NCBI GenBank assembly: GCA_012295225.1
Contig: WMKK01000002.1
Coordinates: 356,115 to 420,114, forward strand
Length of the DNA stretch: 64,000 nucleotides
Reading direction: 5' to 3'
Origin: Ostreococcus mediterraneus
Lineage: Eukaryota; Chlorophyta; Mamiellophyceae; Mamiellales; Bathycoccaceae
Position numbers and translations under genes: made by a program. Shown piece after piece: positions 37,561 through 47,557 of the stretch (position 1 is its first letter; each line of letters starts with the position of its first letter). The notes below the pieces were generated by a model. It was not told where the DNA came from, did not search any database, and was given only the letters and a program-made list of their open reading frames with translations.

Positions 37561-38390
37561 CGCGTCGACGAACGAACGAACGAACGAACGAACGACGACG
37601 ACGAACGACGCGTGCGCCTCGTCGCGCTTCTCGACTCGACGGTTCACCCACCACTCCGCGACCGACGACCGACGACGACGACGACGTCGATCGCTGGCGC
37701 ATCACCCGCGCGACCTCGACCTCGACCTCGACCTCGACCGAGTGACCGAGTGACCGATGGACCGATGGACCGACCGATCGATCGATGGACCGATCGATGG
37801 ACCGATCGAGTGACCGATCGAGTGACCGATGAATCGACCGATCGATCGAGTGACCGATCGACCGATGAACCGACCGACCGAACCTTATCCCAAATCCCAT
37901 CGCGAACGTCCATCGCGAACGTCCACCGACGACGTCCACCGCCACCGCCACCGCCGCGTTCGCGACGCACACGCGGTTGGATCTACCTACGCCCACGTTC
38001 ACGACGTCACCCCGCGCGACGTCACCCCACGCGACGACGACGTCGACGTCGACGACGACGACGACGACCGACGACCGACGACCGACGATCGACGATCGAC
38101 GATCGACGATCGACGACGACGAAGATATTTCGCGCGACCGCGACCGCGCGTACTGACGCGGTCGATACCCCATAGTCACACAACCGCCATCCCATCGCGT
38201 GGTGCGCCCCGCACAGATCTCGCGAGTCGCGACGCTGTGTCGGGCGCCGACGCCGATGATGATGACGATTACCCCTGTGTAGGTGTGATGACGATCACAT
38301 ATATAGAGGGTTCGGTGACCCGAGTACGTGGATCGCACCACGACGACGACGGACGACGACGACGGACGACGACGACGACGACGTGGACGT
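37561..38390. repeat. Microsatellite/minisatellite-rich intergenic island
   Basis: The SQS-ChlH gap is dominated by short tandem arrays: (AACG)n at about 37568-37595; (CTCGAC)n at about 37711-37740; a degenerate 4-bp array of GACC/GATC/GATG/GAGT units from about 37740 to 37885; (CCACCG)-like repeats near 37935; a 7-bp period (GACCGAC changing to GATCGAC) from about 38050 to 38120; and (GAC)n tracts at 38338-38383. All six frames across it give monotonous repeats with no recognisable protein. A TATA-like CATATATAG occurs at 38298-38306. The island separates two divergent metabolic genes. Confidence 0.85.
38298..38306 (+). promoter_or_regulatory. TATA-like element upstream of ChlH
   Basis: CATATATAG in a GC-rich setting, about 270 nt before the ChlH ATG at 38576. 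Position would imply a leader of about 240 nt; this is suggestive only. Confidence 0.3.
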
Positions 38391-38575
38391 GGTCGTGGAC
38401 GTCGTCGTGGTCGCCAGCCTGTGCGTCGTCACACGCGCGCGCGTCACACGCGTTCGTTCACGACACACCGCGCCAGACCGTTCGTCACACGTCGCACGTC
38501 GTCGTCGCCTGTGCGCGGGAGCCACACGCGCGCATCCGCGTCTCGCATCCGACACATCGCATCCGACGCGTCGCG

Positions 38576-41500
38576 ATGGCGTTCGCGGCGACGTCGCTCG
38601 GCGCGCGATCGACCCATGTGCAGGTGCGTGTTCGTCACGCGCGTTCGTACGACGCTACAGCGCGCGCGGTGTCGAGCGCGGAAAGAGGGTGATCTCGCCG
38701 TACGCGCGCGCGCGGGGCGCGGACGCGAACGGCGCGCGCGCGACGAGGCGAATGGTGTGCGATCGCGGGCGATCGCGCGGATAAGAGGGGCGCGTGACGT
38801 CGTCTCGGAACGCGCGATCGCGGTGGCGATCGCGCGTGGTCGTGCGGGGTTTGGCGTGGAAGCGCGCGGGATGTGATCGAGTGGTGTGTGATCTTGAGTT
38901 TTGACTGACGCGTGTGCGCGCGTTCGGGGTGTGGTTCGTGTATGTAGGCGTTGAAGGGTTCGCGCGCGCGCGCGCGCGGGCGCGTCTGCGGGACGACGCG
39001 CGCCGTCGCGACTGGTCCGCGCGGTCCGCTTCGTAAGAAGGGTGAGAAGAGTGAGGAGGATATGATTGAGAGCATGACGAGTGGGTCGAAGGGTATGTTC
39101 ACGAGCGTGAACCCGGAGGTGCGCCGCATCGTTCCGGAGGCTAAGGGTCGCGTCGTGGTTAAGGTTGTGTACGTCGTGTTGGAGTCGCAGTACCAATCCG
39201 CGCTCTCTGCCGCGGTTACGCAAATTAACGAGACGAACGACAAGGTGTGCGTTGAGGTTGTTGGTTACTTGCTCGAAGAGTTGCGTAACGCCGACAACTT
39301 GGCTGCGCTCAAGAAGGATGTCGAGTCTGCCAACATTTTCATCGGATCGTTGATCTTCATCGAAGAGCTCGCCGAGAAGATTGTGGACATTGTCACCCCG
39401 TGCCGCGACAACTTGGATGCGTGCTTGATCTTCCCGTCCATGCCGCAAGTCATGCGATTGAACAAGCTCGGTACGTTCTCCATGGCTCAGCTCGGTCAAT
39501 CTAAGTCTGCCATTGCGTCCTTTATGCGCAAGAAGAAGGAGTCTGGCGGTTTCGAAGAGGGCATGTTGAAGCTCGTGCGCACGTTGCCCAAGGTGTTGAA
39601 GTACTTGCCTTCGGACAAGGCGGCTGATGCTCGTAATTTTATGAACTCTTTGCAGTACTGGCTCGGCGGTTCCTCGGACAACTTGGAGAACTTCTTGTTG
39701 ATGATTTCCAAGGCGTACGTCCCGGCGCTCAAGGGGATGGATATCACCGTCGCCGAACCCGAGGTGTTCCCGGATATCGGCATCTGGCACCCGACCGCCC
39801 CGGCCATGTACGAGGACTTGAAGGAGTACCTTAACTGGTATGACACCCGTAAGGACATCAAGTTCAAGGCGGATGCCCCAATTATCGGTCTCATTCTCCA
39901 GCGTTCTCACTTGGTCACCGGCGACGAAGGCCACTACTCTGGTATGGTGTCCGAACTCGAAGCCAAGGGTGCGAAGGTTGTTCCGATCTTCGCCGGTGGT
40001 CTCGACTTCTCTGGCCCGATCGAACGATTCTTCTTCGATCCGATCACCAAGGGTGCGTACGTCGACACCGTCTTGTCGTTGACTGGTTTCGCCCTCGTCG
40101 GCGGTCCGGCGCGCCAAGATCACCCGAAGGCTATCGAGTCCTTGAAGAAGCTCAACGTGCCATACATGGTGACCGTCCCGCTTTCTTTCCAAACCACGGA
40201 AGAATGGAAGGACTCTACCCTCGGTTTGCACCCGGTGCAAGTCGCCCTCCAAGTTGCCCTTCCGGAGCTTGATGGTGGTCTTGAGCCGATGATCTTCTCT
40301 GGTCGCGATTCCAAGTCTGGCAAGTCGCATTCGCTCCAAGATCGCGCTTCGCAAATCGCTGACCGTGCCATCAAGTGGTCGGCGCTTCGCAAGAAGACTG
40401 CGGCGAGCAAGAAGCTTGCGATTACTGTTTTCTCTTTCCCTCCGGACAAGGGTAACGTCGGTACCGCTGCCTACTTGAACGTCTTTGGTTCCATTTACCG
40501 CGTGCTCCAAGGCTTGCGCCGCGAAGGCTACAACGTCGGCGTTCTCCCCGCGAATGAAGAAGAACTCATCAACTCTGTGTTGAACGACAAGGAAGCACAA
40601 TACGCGTCCCCGGACATGAACGTTGCGTACCGCATGCCGGTCAAGGAATACCAGCAACTCTGCAAGTACTCTGAGGATTTGCACGAAAACTGGGGCCCGC
40701 CGCCGGGCAACTTGAACACCGACGGCCAAAACTTGCTTGTGTACGGTAAGCAGTTCGGTAACGTTTTCATCGGTGTTCAACCGACGTTTGGTTATGAAGG
40801 TGATCCGATGCGCTTGTTGTTCTCCAAGTCTGCGTCCCCGCACCACGGTTTTGCGGCGTACTACACTTTCCTTGAGCACGTGTTCCAAGCCGACGCTGTG
40901 CTCCACTTCGGTACCCACGGTTCCCTCGAGTTCATGCCTGGTAAGCAAGTCGGTATGTCTGGCAACTGCTACCCGGATCAATTGATTGGTAACATCCCGA
41001 ACATCTACTACTACGCGGCGAACAACCCTTCTGAGGCGACCATTGCCAAGCGTCGTTCGTATGCCAACACGATTTCGTACTTGACGCCGCCGGCCGAGAA
41101 CGCTGGTTTGTACAAGGGCTTGAAGGAATTGAAGGAATTGATCTCTTCTTACCAAACTCTCAAGGATTCTGGCCGTGGCCCGTCGATCGTGAACACCATT
41201 GTCTCTACCGCGATCACGTGCAACTTGGACAAGGACATTCCGGAAATCCCGACTGATCCGGAAGCCGACGCTGCGAACATGGACCAAGACACTCGCGATT
41301 TGATTGTTGGTAAGGTGTACCAAAAGCTCATGGAAATTGAATCCCGCTTGTTGCCGTGCGGTCTCCACGTCGTTGGTTGCCCGCCGTCTGCCGAAGAAGC
41401 CGTCGCGACTCTTGTCAATATTGCGTCCATTGACCGCGAAGACGAACAAATCACGGCGCTTCCGGGTATTCTCGCCGCCTCTGTCGGCCGCGACATTGAA

Positions 41501-43087
41501 AGCATCTACCGCTCTAACGATGCTGGTGTTCTCGAAGATGTTCAACTCTTGCAAGACATCACCGAAGCGTGCCGCGCGTGCGTTGGTGGTTTCGTGAACC
41601 GCGCTGCGGATCCGTCTGGCCGCGTCGCCGCCGGCGCTCTCGGCGCCGTCGGCAGCCTCTTTGGCTCCGCTGCCATTGCTCTCCCGTGGGGTGATGCCTT
41701 GAAGGGCACCAAGTTCGAATCTGCCGATGTCGAAAAGATGCGCACGTTGTTCACTTACTTGCGCTTCTGCCTCGAGCAAGTTGTCAAGGACAACGAACTC
41801 GGCGCGCTCGTCGAGGCGCTCGAAGGCCAATACGTTCTTCCGGGCCCGGGTGGTGACCCGATCCGTAACCCGAAGGTGTTGCCGACTGGTAAGAACATTC
41901 ACGCTCTTGACCCGCAAGCCATCCCGACTGGTGCGGCTGTTGCCTCTGCCAAGGTTGTTGTCGACCGCTTGATTGAACGCGAGCGCGTTGAAAACAATGG
42001 CAGATACCCGGAATCCATCGCTCTCGTGCTTTGGGGTACGGACAACATCAAAACGTATGGTGAATCTTTAGCTCAAGTCATGTTGATGGTTGGTGTCAAG
42101 CCGGCCCCCGATGCGCTCGGTCGGGTGAACAAGCTCGAGCTCATTCCGTTGGAAGAACTCGGCCGCCCGCGCATCGACGTCGTCGTCAACTGCTCTGGTG
42201 TGTTCCGCGACTTGTTTGTCAACCAAATGAACTTGTTGGATCGCGCCGTCAAGCTCGCCGCCGAGCAAGACGAACCGGATGAGATGAACTACGTGCGTAA
42301 GCATGCCAAGGAGCAAGCCGAAGAACTCGGTTTGTCCATCCGTGAAGCCGCGACGCGCATCTTCTCCAACGCGTCGGGCTCCTACTCGTCCAACGTCAAC
42401 CTTGCCGTTGAAAACTCTTCTTGGAACGATGAAAGCCAACTCCAAGACATGTACTTGAACCGCAAGTCTTTCGCGTTCAACTCTGATGCTCCGGGTGCTG
42501 GTATGGAAACGAAGAAGGAACTTTTCGAATCCGCCTTGTCCAAGGTTGACGTCACGTTCCAAAACCTCGATTCTTCTGAAATTTCGTTGACCGACGTGTC
42601 TCACTACTTTGATTCTGATCCGACCAAGTTGGTCCAAGGTGTGCGTAAGGATGGTAAGATGCCGTCTTCTTACATTGCGGATACCACCACGGCGAACGCT
42701 CAAGTGCGCTCTCTTTCTGAGACCATGCGCTTGGACTCTCGTACCAAGCTTCTCAACCCGAAGTGGTACGAAGGTATGATGGCGTCTGGCTACGAAGGTA
42801 CTCGTGAGATCCAAAAGCGTTTGAACAACACTCTCGGCTGGTCTGCGACTTCTGGTCAAGTCGACAACTGGGTGTACGAAGACGCCAACTCCACGTTCAT
42901 GGCTGATCCGGAAATGCAAAAGCGCTTGATGGAATCGAACCCGAACTCGTTCAGAAAGATGGTCGCGAACTTCCTCGAAGCGAACGGTAGAGGTTACTGG
43001 GAGACGAGCGAAGAAAACATTGAGCGTTTGCGTCAATTGTACGTCGAGGTTGAAGATCGCATCGAAGGGATTGACAACAGCGCGTAA
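38576..43087 (+). CDS. CHLH: Magnesium-chelatase subunit H (ChlH), two exons: 38576-38623 and 38948-43087
   Basis: Large porphyrin-binding subunit of Mg-chelatase, which inserts Mg2+ into protoporphyrin IX in the plastid. The main exon encodes a full-length ChlH, from [20 protein letters not shown] through [34 protein letters not shown] and [18 protein letters not shown] to IEGIDNSA. No ATG starts it at the right place. A 48-nt first exon ([16 protein letters not shown]) ends CAG|GTGCGT. An intron of 324 bp (38624-38947, acceptor TATGTAG) joins it in phase 0 to [13 protein letters not shown], giving 1395 residues, the size of plant ChlH, with a plausible transit peptide. Codon use is strongly biased (AAG, TTG/CTC, GGT, TCT) compared with neighbours, consistent with high expression. 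Confidence 0.93.
38624..38947 (+). other. Intron in ChlH
   Basis: 324 bp, GTGCGT donor, TATGTAG acceptor, phase 0. GACTGACG at 38903-38910, about 40 nt before the acceptor, is the likely branch region. It separates the transit-peptide exon from the body of the gene. Confidence 0.8.
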
Positions 43088-43416
43088 ACACTTCATTTAA
43101 CGAAATTATATCTTACCAAAATTACTAGCGTCTTTTAATTACGACATTTACTCTTTGCAGCAACCGCTCGTACTCGCACACATGTGACATCGGGAAGGCT
43201 ACCGCGCATCATGAGGTGGATGAACAACAGTAATCCCACACTTTTGTCCCACACATCGCGACGCGCGCCAGTCACATCGTACCCCGCGCGCGCACATCGC
43301 ACGAACGCACCTCATCGCATTCGCACGCGCGTCAACGCCCCCTCACGCGCACCGTCGCGCGCCATTCGACGCGCGTGACGATTGGATTCCAACCCACAGG
43401 GGAACAAACGCGCGCG
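43088..43416. other. 329-bp gap between ChlH and the SNF2 gene, no gene seen
   Basis: The first 70 bp are AT-rich (probable ChlH 3' untranslated region and polyadenylation zone); the rest is GC-rich and must contain the SNF2 promoter. Only short Arg/Thr-rich frames occur. Confidence 0.5.
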
Positions 43417-46400
43417 ATGCCGTTTTCACCCATTCTCGGCGCGAACCGCGCGAATACGCCGCGCGAATGCGCGTGCGATGAGACGCCATCGATTAAACGT
43501 CGCGTGGCGCGTCCGCGTCGACGGTGTTTAGGTGCGTGTCGTGTGGGTATCGAGAGGTGTCGGCGAACGTTGACGCGTCGCGCGGCTGACTAACCGACGC
43601 GCGCGCGTTCGCTCACGCCCAGATGACGACGACGACGACGACGACGATTTGGAGAGCGAGAACGCGCATAGCGATGTTGTCATTCAACGCCGCCAACGCC
43701 GCGCGGTGTTGGATGATTCATCGTCGGAATTGGAATCGGAAGAGGAGGAGCTCGCGGTTGTCAGACGCCGACGGAAAAACGCGTTGGATAGCGAAAGCGA
43801 AACCGACGACGACGAAACGGAAGTAGTAGACTTGCGCGAATCCGTCGGCGAGTCGCCACTCGCGGGTGTCAGCAAACCATCAGTAGTCATTCCGCGGACG
43901 ACAGCGATCGACGTCGCCGCGCGGTCGTCGACGACGTTTACGAAAACGCCGACGCCGACGATGCCTCGCGAACCAAACGTGCCCATTCCGAAACACATCG
44001 GCGACGAGGATGGCGGCAAGCCTTTACGTTTGAAAGCCGCACCGGGCGGTGGACCGAAATTTGAGCTTCAGGCGTCGCTCGCGAACGCGTTATACGACCA
44101 TCAAATTCAAGGCGTGCGTTGGATGTGGCATTTGCATTCGGCGAAACGCGGCGGCATTCTCGCCGACGACATGGGCTTGGGGAAGACGTTACAAGCCGCG
44201 GCGTTCGCCACGGGATTGATTCGTTCCGGCGCGGCGGCACGCGTGCTCGTGCTCGCTGATCCGTCGATTTTACCGCAGTGGGAAAAGGAATTTACGCGCG
44301 CGTGCGGGTTGACGCTCGGGGAGACGTTGTGGAAGTATTCGGGGGATATGAAAAAGTCTGAGCGCGATAGACATCTCGATGCGTGCGTTCGTGGTCGAGG
44401 GGTGTTGTTGGCGTCGTATACCATGGCGACGCGCAACGCCGCGGCGCTCGGGGCGCCGGGTGAGGATGGTATCGACGCCGACGCCGACGCGGGTGAAGGC
44501 CGAGGCGCGGCGCCGAAATCCTTCGCCGGGGCGTTTCGCTGGGATTGGGTCATCATGGACGAAGGACACAAATTGAAGAGCTCGAACACGCAGCTCTCGC
44601 ACACGATACGTCAATTGCCGATTAATTTGCGACTCATTGTCACGGGCACGCCCATGGGGACGGATCTTGGGGAGTTATGGGCGCTGTACGACTTGACGTG
44701 CCCCGGATTGCTTGGGAGCGAGCGCGAGTTCCGTCGACGATTCGTGCACAAGATTCACGCCGGTCAAGCCCCAGGGGCGACGCAGAAGCAACGTACAGAG
44801 GCGAAAGAGCTCAGTGCAGAGCTTCGCCAGTTGACGGCGCCGTATTATCTTCGTCGAGATAAGAAGAGTCTGTTTTGCGAGGCGGATTCCAAAGGAGACG
44901 TCGGCGAACCAAAGAAACCGACGACAAAACCGACAAAGATCGTCGATCGCAAGGACATATCGCACGTTCCCGCCGCACTCGGACAAAAGAATGATTTGAT
45001 CGCATGGATTCCTCTCGAGCCGGCGCAGTGCGAGTTATATACGAAATTCTGCGCATCCAAGCCGGTTCGTGACGTCGTGAACAAGACGGGGAGCGCGATT
45101 ACGTGCATGAACGTGCTCAAGAAGATTTGCGATCATCCATCGACAGTGTGCGGTACAAATGACGGCGATATTGACGACACCAATGTGACTGATTTTGCCG
45201 ATGACGAAAACGAAAACGACGATGACGATGCCGGTGCGCGGAAAAGTGTCGCGGGCGAAGCGGCTTTAGCCGTCGCAGCGGCGGCGCGCGAATGCTCCTT
45301 CAACCCCGGCGCTCTCGCCGACGCCGACGCCTCGTGTTCGTCGAAAACACAATTCTTAATGCACATGCTCGAACGTTTCAGAACCCAAGGCCATCGAGCT
45401 TTGGTCTTCAGTCAATCGCAAGCGACGTTGGATGTCATTCAACGCAACGTCGAGCGCGCGGGTCTCTCGTTTCTTCGAGTCGACGGTAAAGTCAGTGCCG
45501 ACGAGCGCCATCGCCGCGTCACAGAGTTTCAAACGCGCGATGACGTGCAACTCATGTTACTCACCGCACGCGTCGGAGGTATGGGTTTGACGCTCACCGC
45601 CGCGACGCGCGTCATCATCTACGACCCGGCGTGGAATCCATCCATGGATAACCAATCCGTCGACCGCGCCTTTCGCATCGGACAACATCGCGACGTGGTG
45701 TGCTACCGTCTCATCACCTGCGGGTCGATTGAGGAGAAAATTTATCGCAAGCAAGTGTTTAAGGGTGCGTTGTCCAAGTCCGTGACGGATGGTGGCGGTA
45801 ATTGCGGTGGGTATTTTGGCGCCGACGACGCCAGTCGACTCTTTGACGTCGACGTTCAAGCGACGCGCTCGAGCGCGACGATGCGAGAACTCAACGCCTT
45901 GCACGCCGCCGATCGTAAGTGGACGGATGAATTACGCGATGAGCTCGCGTATGTGCACACGTTATCGTGCGTGTGCGGTGTGAGCGATCACGATTTGTTG
46001 TTTAATAACGATGATTCGTCATCCGCGTCGGCGTCGGCGCCGACGAAATCAACCGGCGTCAAAGCGTCGACGCCAAAGAAAGCGGCTCCGAGCGGTGCGG
46101 CATGGAAGAACGTCAACAGTGGTTGGGGCGGAGATGGAAGTATTTTAGGCGTCAATTTACTCGCCGCCGTGTCACCCGCGCGCGCGCCAGTGAAGACGTC
46201 GACGCCCGACGACGATTCCCCGGCGCGCGGCGGCGAAGCCAAACTTCGCGCCAAGCTCGCGGAGCATCAAGCCACTATTGACAAACAAAACGTCATTCTG
46301 AGCATGCCCGCAGTGGTAAACACGTTACCAGATAAGGGTGTCAAGTTACGTCAGGGAATCGCGTCGCTTCGCGCTGAAATGGCTGTCATTTCGGCAGAAA

Positions 46401-46537
46401 TTCAAGCCAAGTATTGCGCCGCCGCCGCCGCGAAAGACGTCGACGAATTTTTCACCCCTGAAGGTTCACCCGAGCCCGACGCGAAGCTCGAAACGATGAC
46501 ATCACTCGCAGAATCCATCGATGAATTGGGTTTATGA
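43417..46537 (+). CDS. SNF2-family ATPase, ERCC6/ERCC6L-like; exons 43417-43531 and 43623-46537
   Basis: DNA-dependent ATPase of the Rad54/CSB branch. Exon 1 (MPFSPILGANRANTPRECAC...) ends G|GTGCGT. The 91-bp intron (43532-43622) contains CTGACTAACC and ends CCCAG. Joining in phase 1 yields an acidic run (LDDDDDDDDLESEN) and 1009 residues in total. Helicase motifs are I, GGILADDMGLGKT (Lys at about 226); II, DEGH (351-354, in VIMDEGHKLKSS); III, LIVTGTPMGTDLGELWALYD; and the C-terminal lobe HRALVFSQSQATLD, LTARVGGMGLTLTAATRVI and DRAFRIGQHRDVVCYRL. GTPMGTDLGELWALYDL and the CxC near the C-terminus fit ERCC6-like proteins (CSB, PICH, plant CHR24). It probably remodels chromatin or stalled complexes. 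The exact orthologue is not settled. Confidence 0.88.
43532..43622 (+). other. Intron in the SNF2 gene
   Basis: 91 bp, GTGCGT donor, CCCAG acceptor, phase 1, with GACTAACC about 30 nt from the acceptor. The 3' exon has no ATG at its 5' end and the join is in frame, which supports it. Confidence 0.8.
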
Positions 46538-46703
46538 TCACACGACGAACGACATGTACAAACAACAGCAGCAGCCGTCGTCCCCGCGGCGACAAACCAT
46601 TCTATAAAACCATTTTTTTGTAAATCTACTACAACGCTTTCAGCGACGACAAAAACCACTACTACTACTAATCCCACACGCCGAGCAGCTCGAGCAGCTC
46701 AAC

Positions 46704-47432
46704 TCACGCCGACGCCGCTCGCCCTTCGCTCGCCGCGCGCAACGCATCGCGAATCGTGGCGTCGAACCGTTGACACCCGGCGCTCGCCGCGTCCAACGCC
46801 GCCGCCGTCGCGTCCGCGTCCCAACGCCCACTCACCTCCGTCGTCGTGTACCCTCCTACTTTGCACATCTGCGCCACGAAAACCAACCCATCGCTCTGCG
46901 CCACCTCATCCTGCGTTGGATCGAGCACGACGCCGACGTTCGGTACCCGAGCGCACGAGCACGCGCTCGTTACGTCCCGACACTCCACGCCCGCTCTCGC
47001 GAGCGCCGCTGACGCCGCGAGCACGCACGCCGCATCCTCGCTCCCGCGCGCATCAATCACGGTGACGTATATATCTACTTGCGTCTTCGCGAACGTCTCG
47101 GTGAGGATCACCGGCGCGAGTGCGCGACGGAGCGCGTCGGCGCACCTCGACTCGGCAGCCGTCGGCGCCGACGACGTCAAAGACTTATCGCCGCTCGCGA
47201 GAATGTCCTCGCCGAGCGCGAACGGAGCGAAGCGCACGTCGACGTCGACGAGTCCTCGCGCCACGCTCGCGTCGGCGGCGCGCGCGGGGTGTCGCGGGCC
47301 GTACACCGCGCAGGAGACTTTCGTGTCCCCGAGCTCAACGTAGGCGGAACCGGCAGAGGCGCGGACGACGTCGAGGGCGACGACGAGCGCGCGCGTCTGT
47401 TCGAGCGTGCGCCCGTCGGCGCGGTGCGGCAT
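46704..47432 (-). CDS. RNA exosome subunit, MTR3/EXOSC6-like (RNase PH domain)
   Basis: 242 residues, a single RNase PH domain. It starts MPHRADGRTLEQTRAL, then AGSAYVELGDTKVSCAVYGPR, DVRFAPFA, and near the C-terminus LDPTQDEVAQSDGLVFVAQM and AASAGCQRFDATI. RFAPFA, DPT-x-x-E and the closing GCQR match the MTR3 branch of the six-member exosome ring. Phosphorolytic active-site residues of bacterial RNase PH are not all retained, as in other eukaryotic ring subunits, so it is probably structural. It should act in 3'-5' RNA processing in nucleus and cytoplasm. RRP46 is the main alternative. Confidence 0.82.
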   Translation of the reverse strand: MPHRADGRTLEQTRALVVALDVVRASAGSAYVELGDTKVSCAVYGPRHPARAADASVARGLVDVDVRFAPFALGEDILASGDKSLTSSAPTAAESRCADALRRALAPVILTETFAKTQVDIYVTVIDARGSEDAACVLAASAALARAGVECRDVTSACSCARVPNVGVVLDPTQDEVAQSDGLVFVAQMCKVGGYTTTEVSGRWDADATAAALDAASAGCQRFDATIRDALRAASEGRAASA

Positions 47433-47557
47433 GCTTGACGCGGTGGCGGTGGGTGGCGATGGGCGACGCGATGTGAGGGCGTTGGAGCTGGAGCTCGTCG
47501 TGAGGTGGGTGAAAAATTACAAGGCGAAGAAGTTAACGGAGCTCATTCGTGCGATAC

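Noticed and set aside
37472-38341. Minus-strand frame encoding Ser-Ile-Asp-Arg repeats upstream of squalene synthase
   Set aside because: It only translates the microsatellite arrays; the squalene synthase ATG lies inside its frame.
38444-41917. Open minus-strand frame of about 1157 codons opposite ChlH
   Set aside because: It is antisense to a certain gene, is Arg/Val/His-rich without domains, and results from the ChlH codon bias.
42068-43096. Second long antisense frame opposite the 3' end of ChlH
   Set aside because: Same cause; no recognisable protein features.
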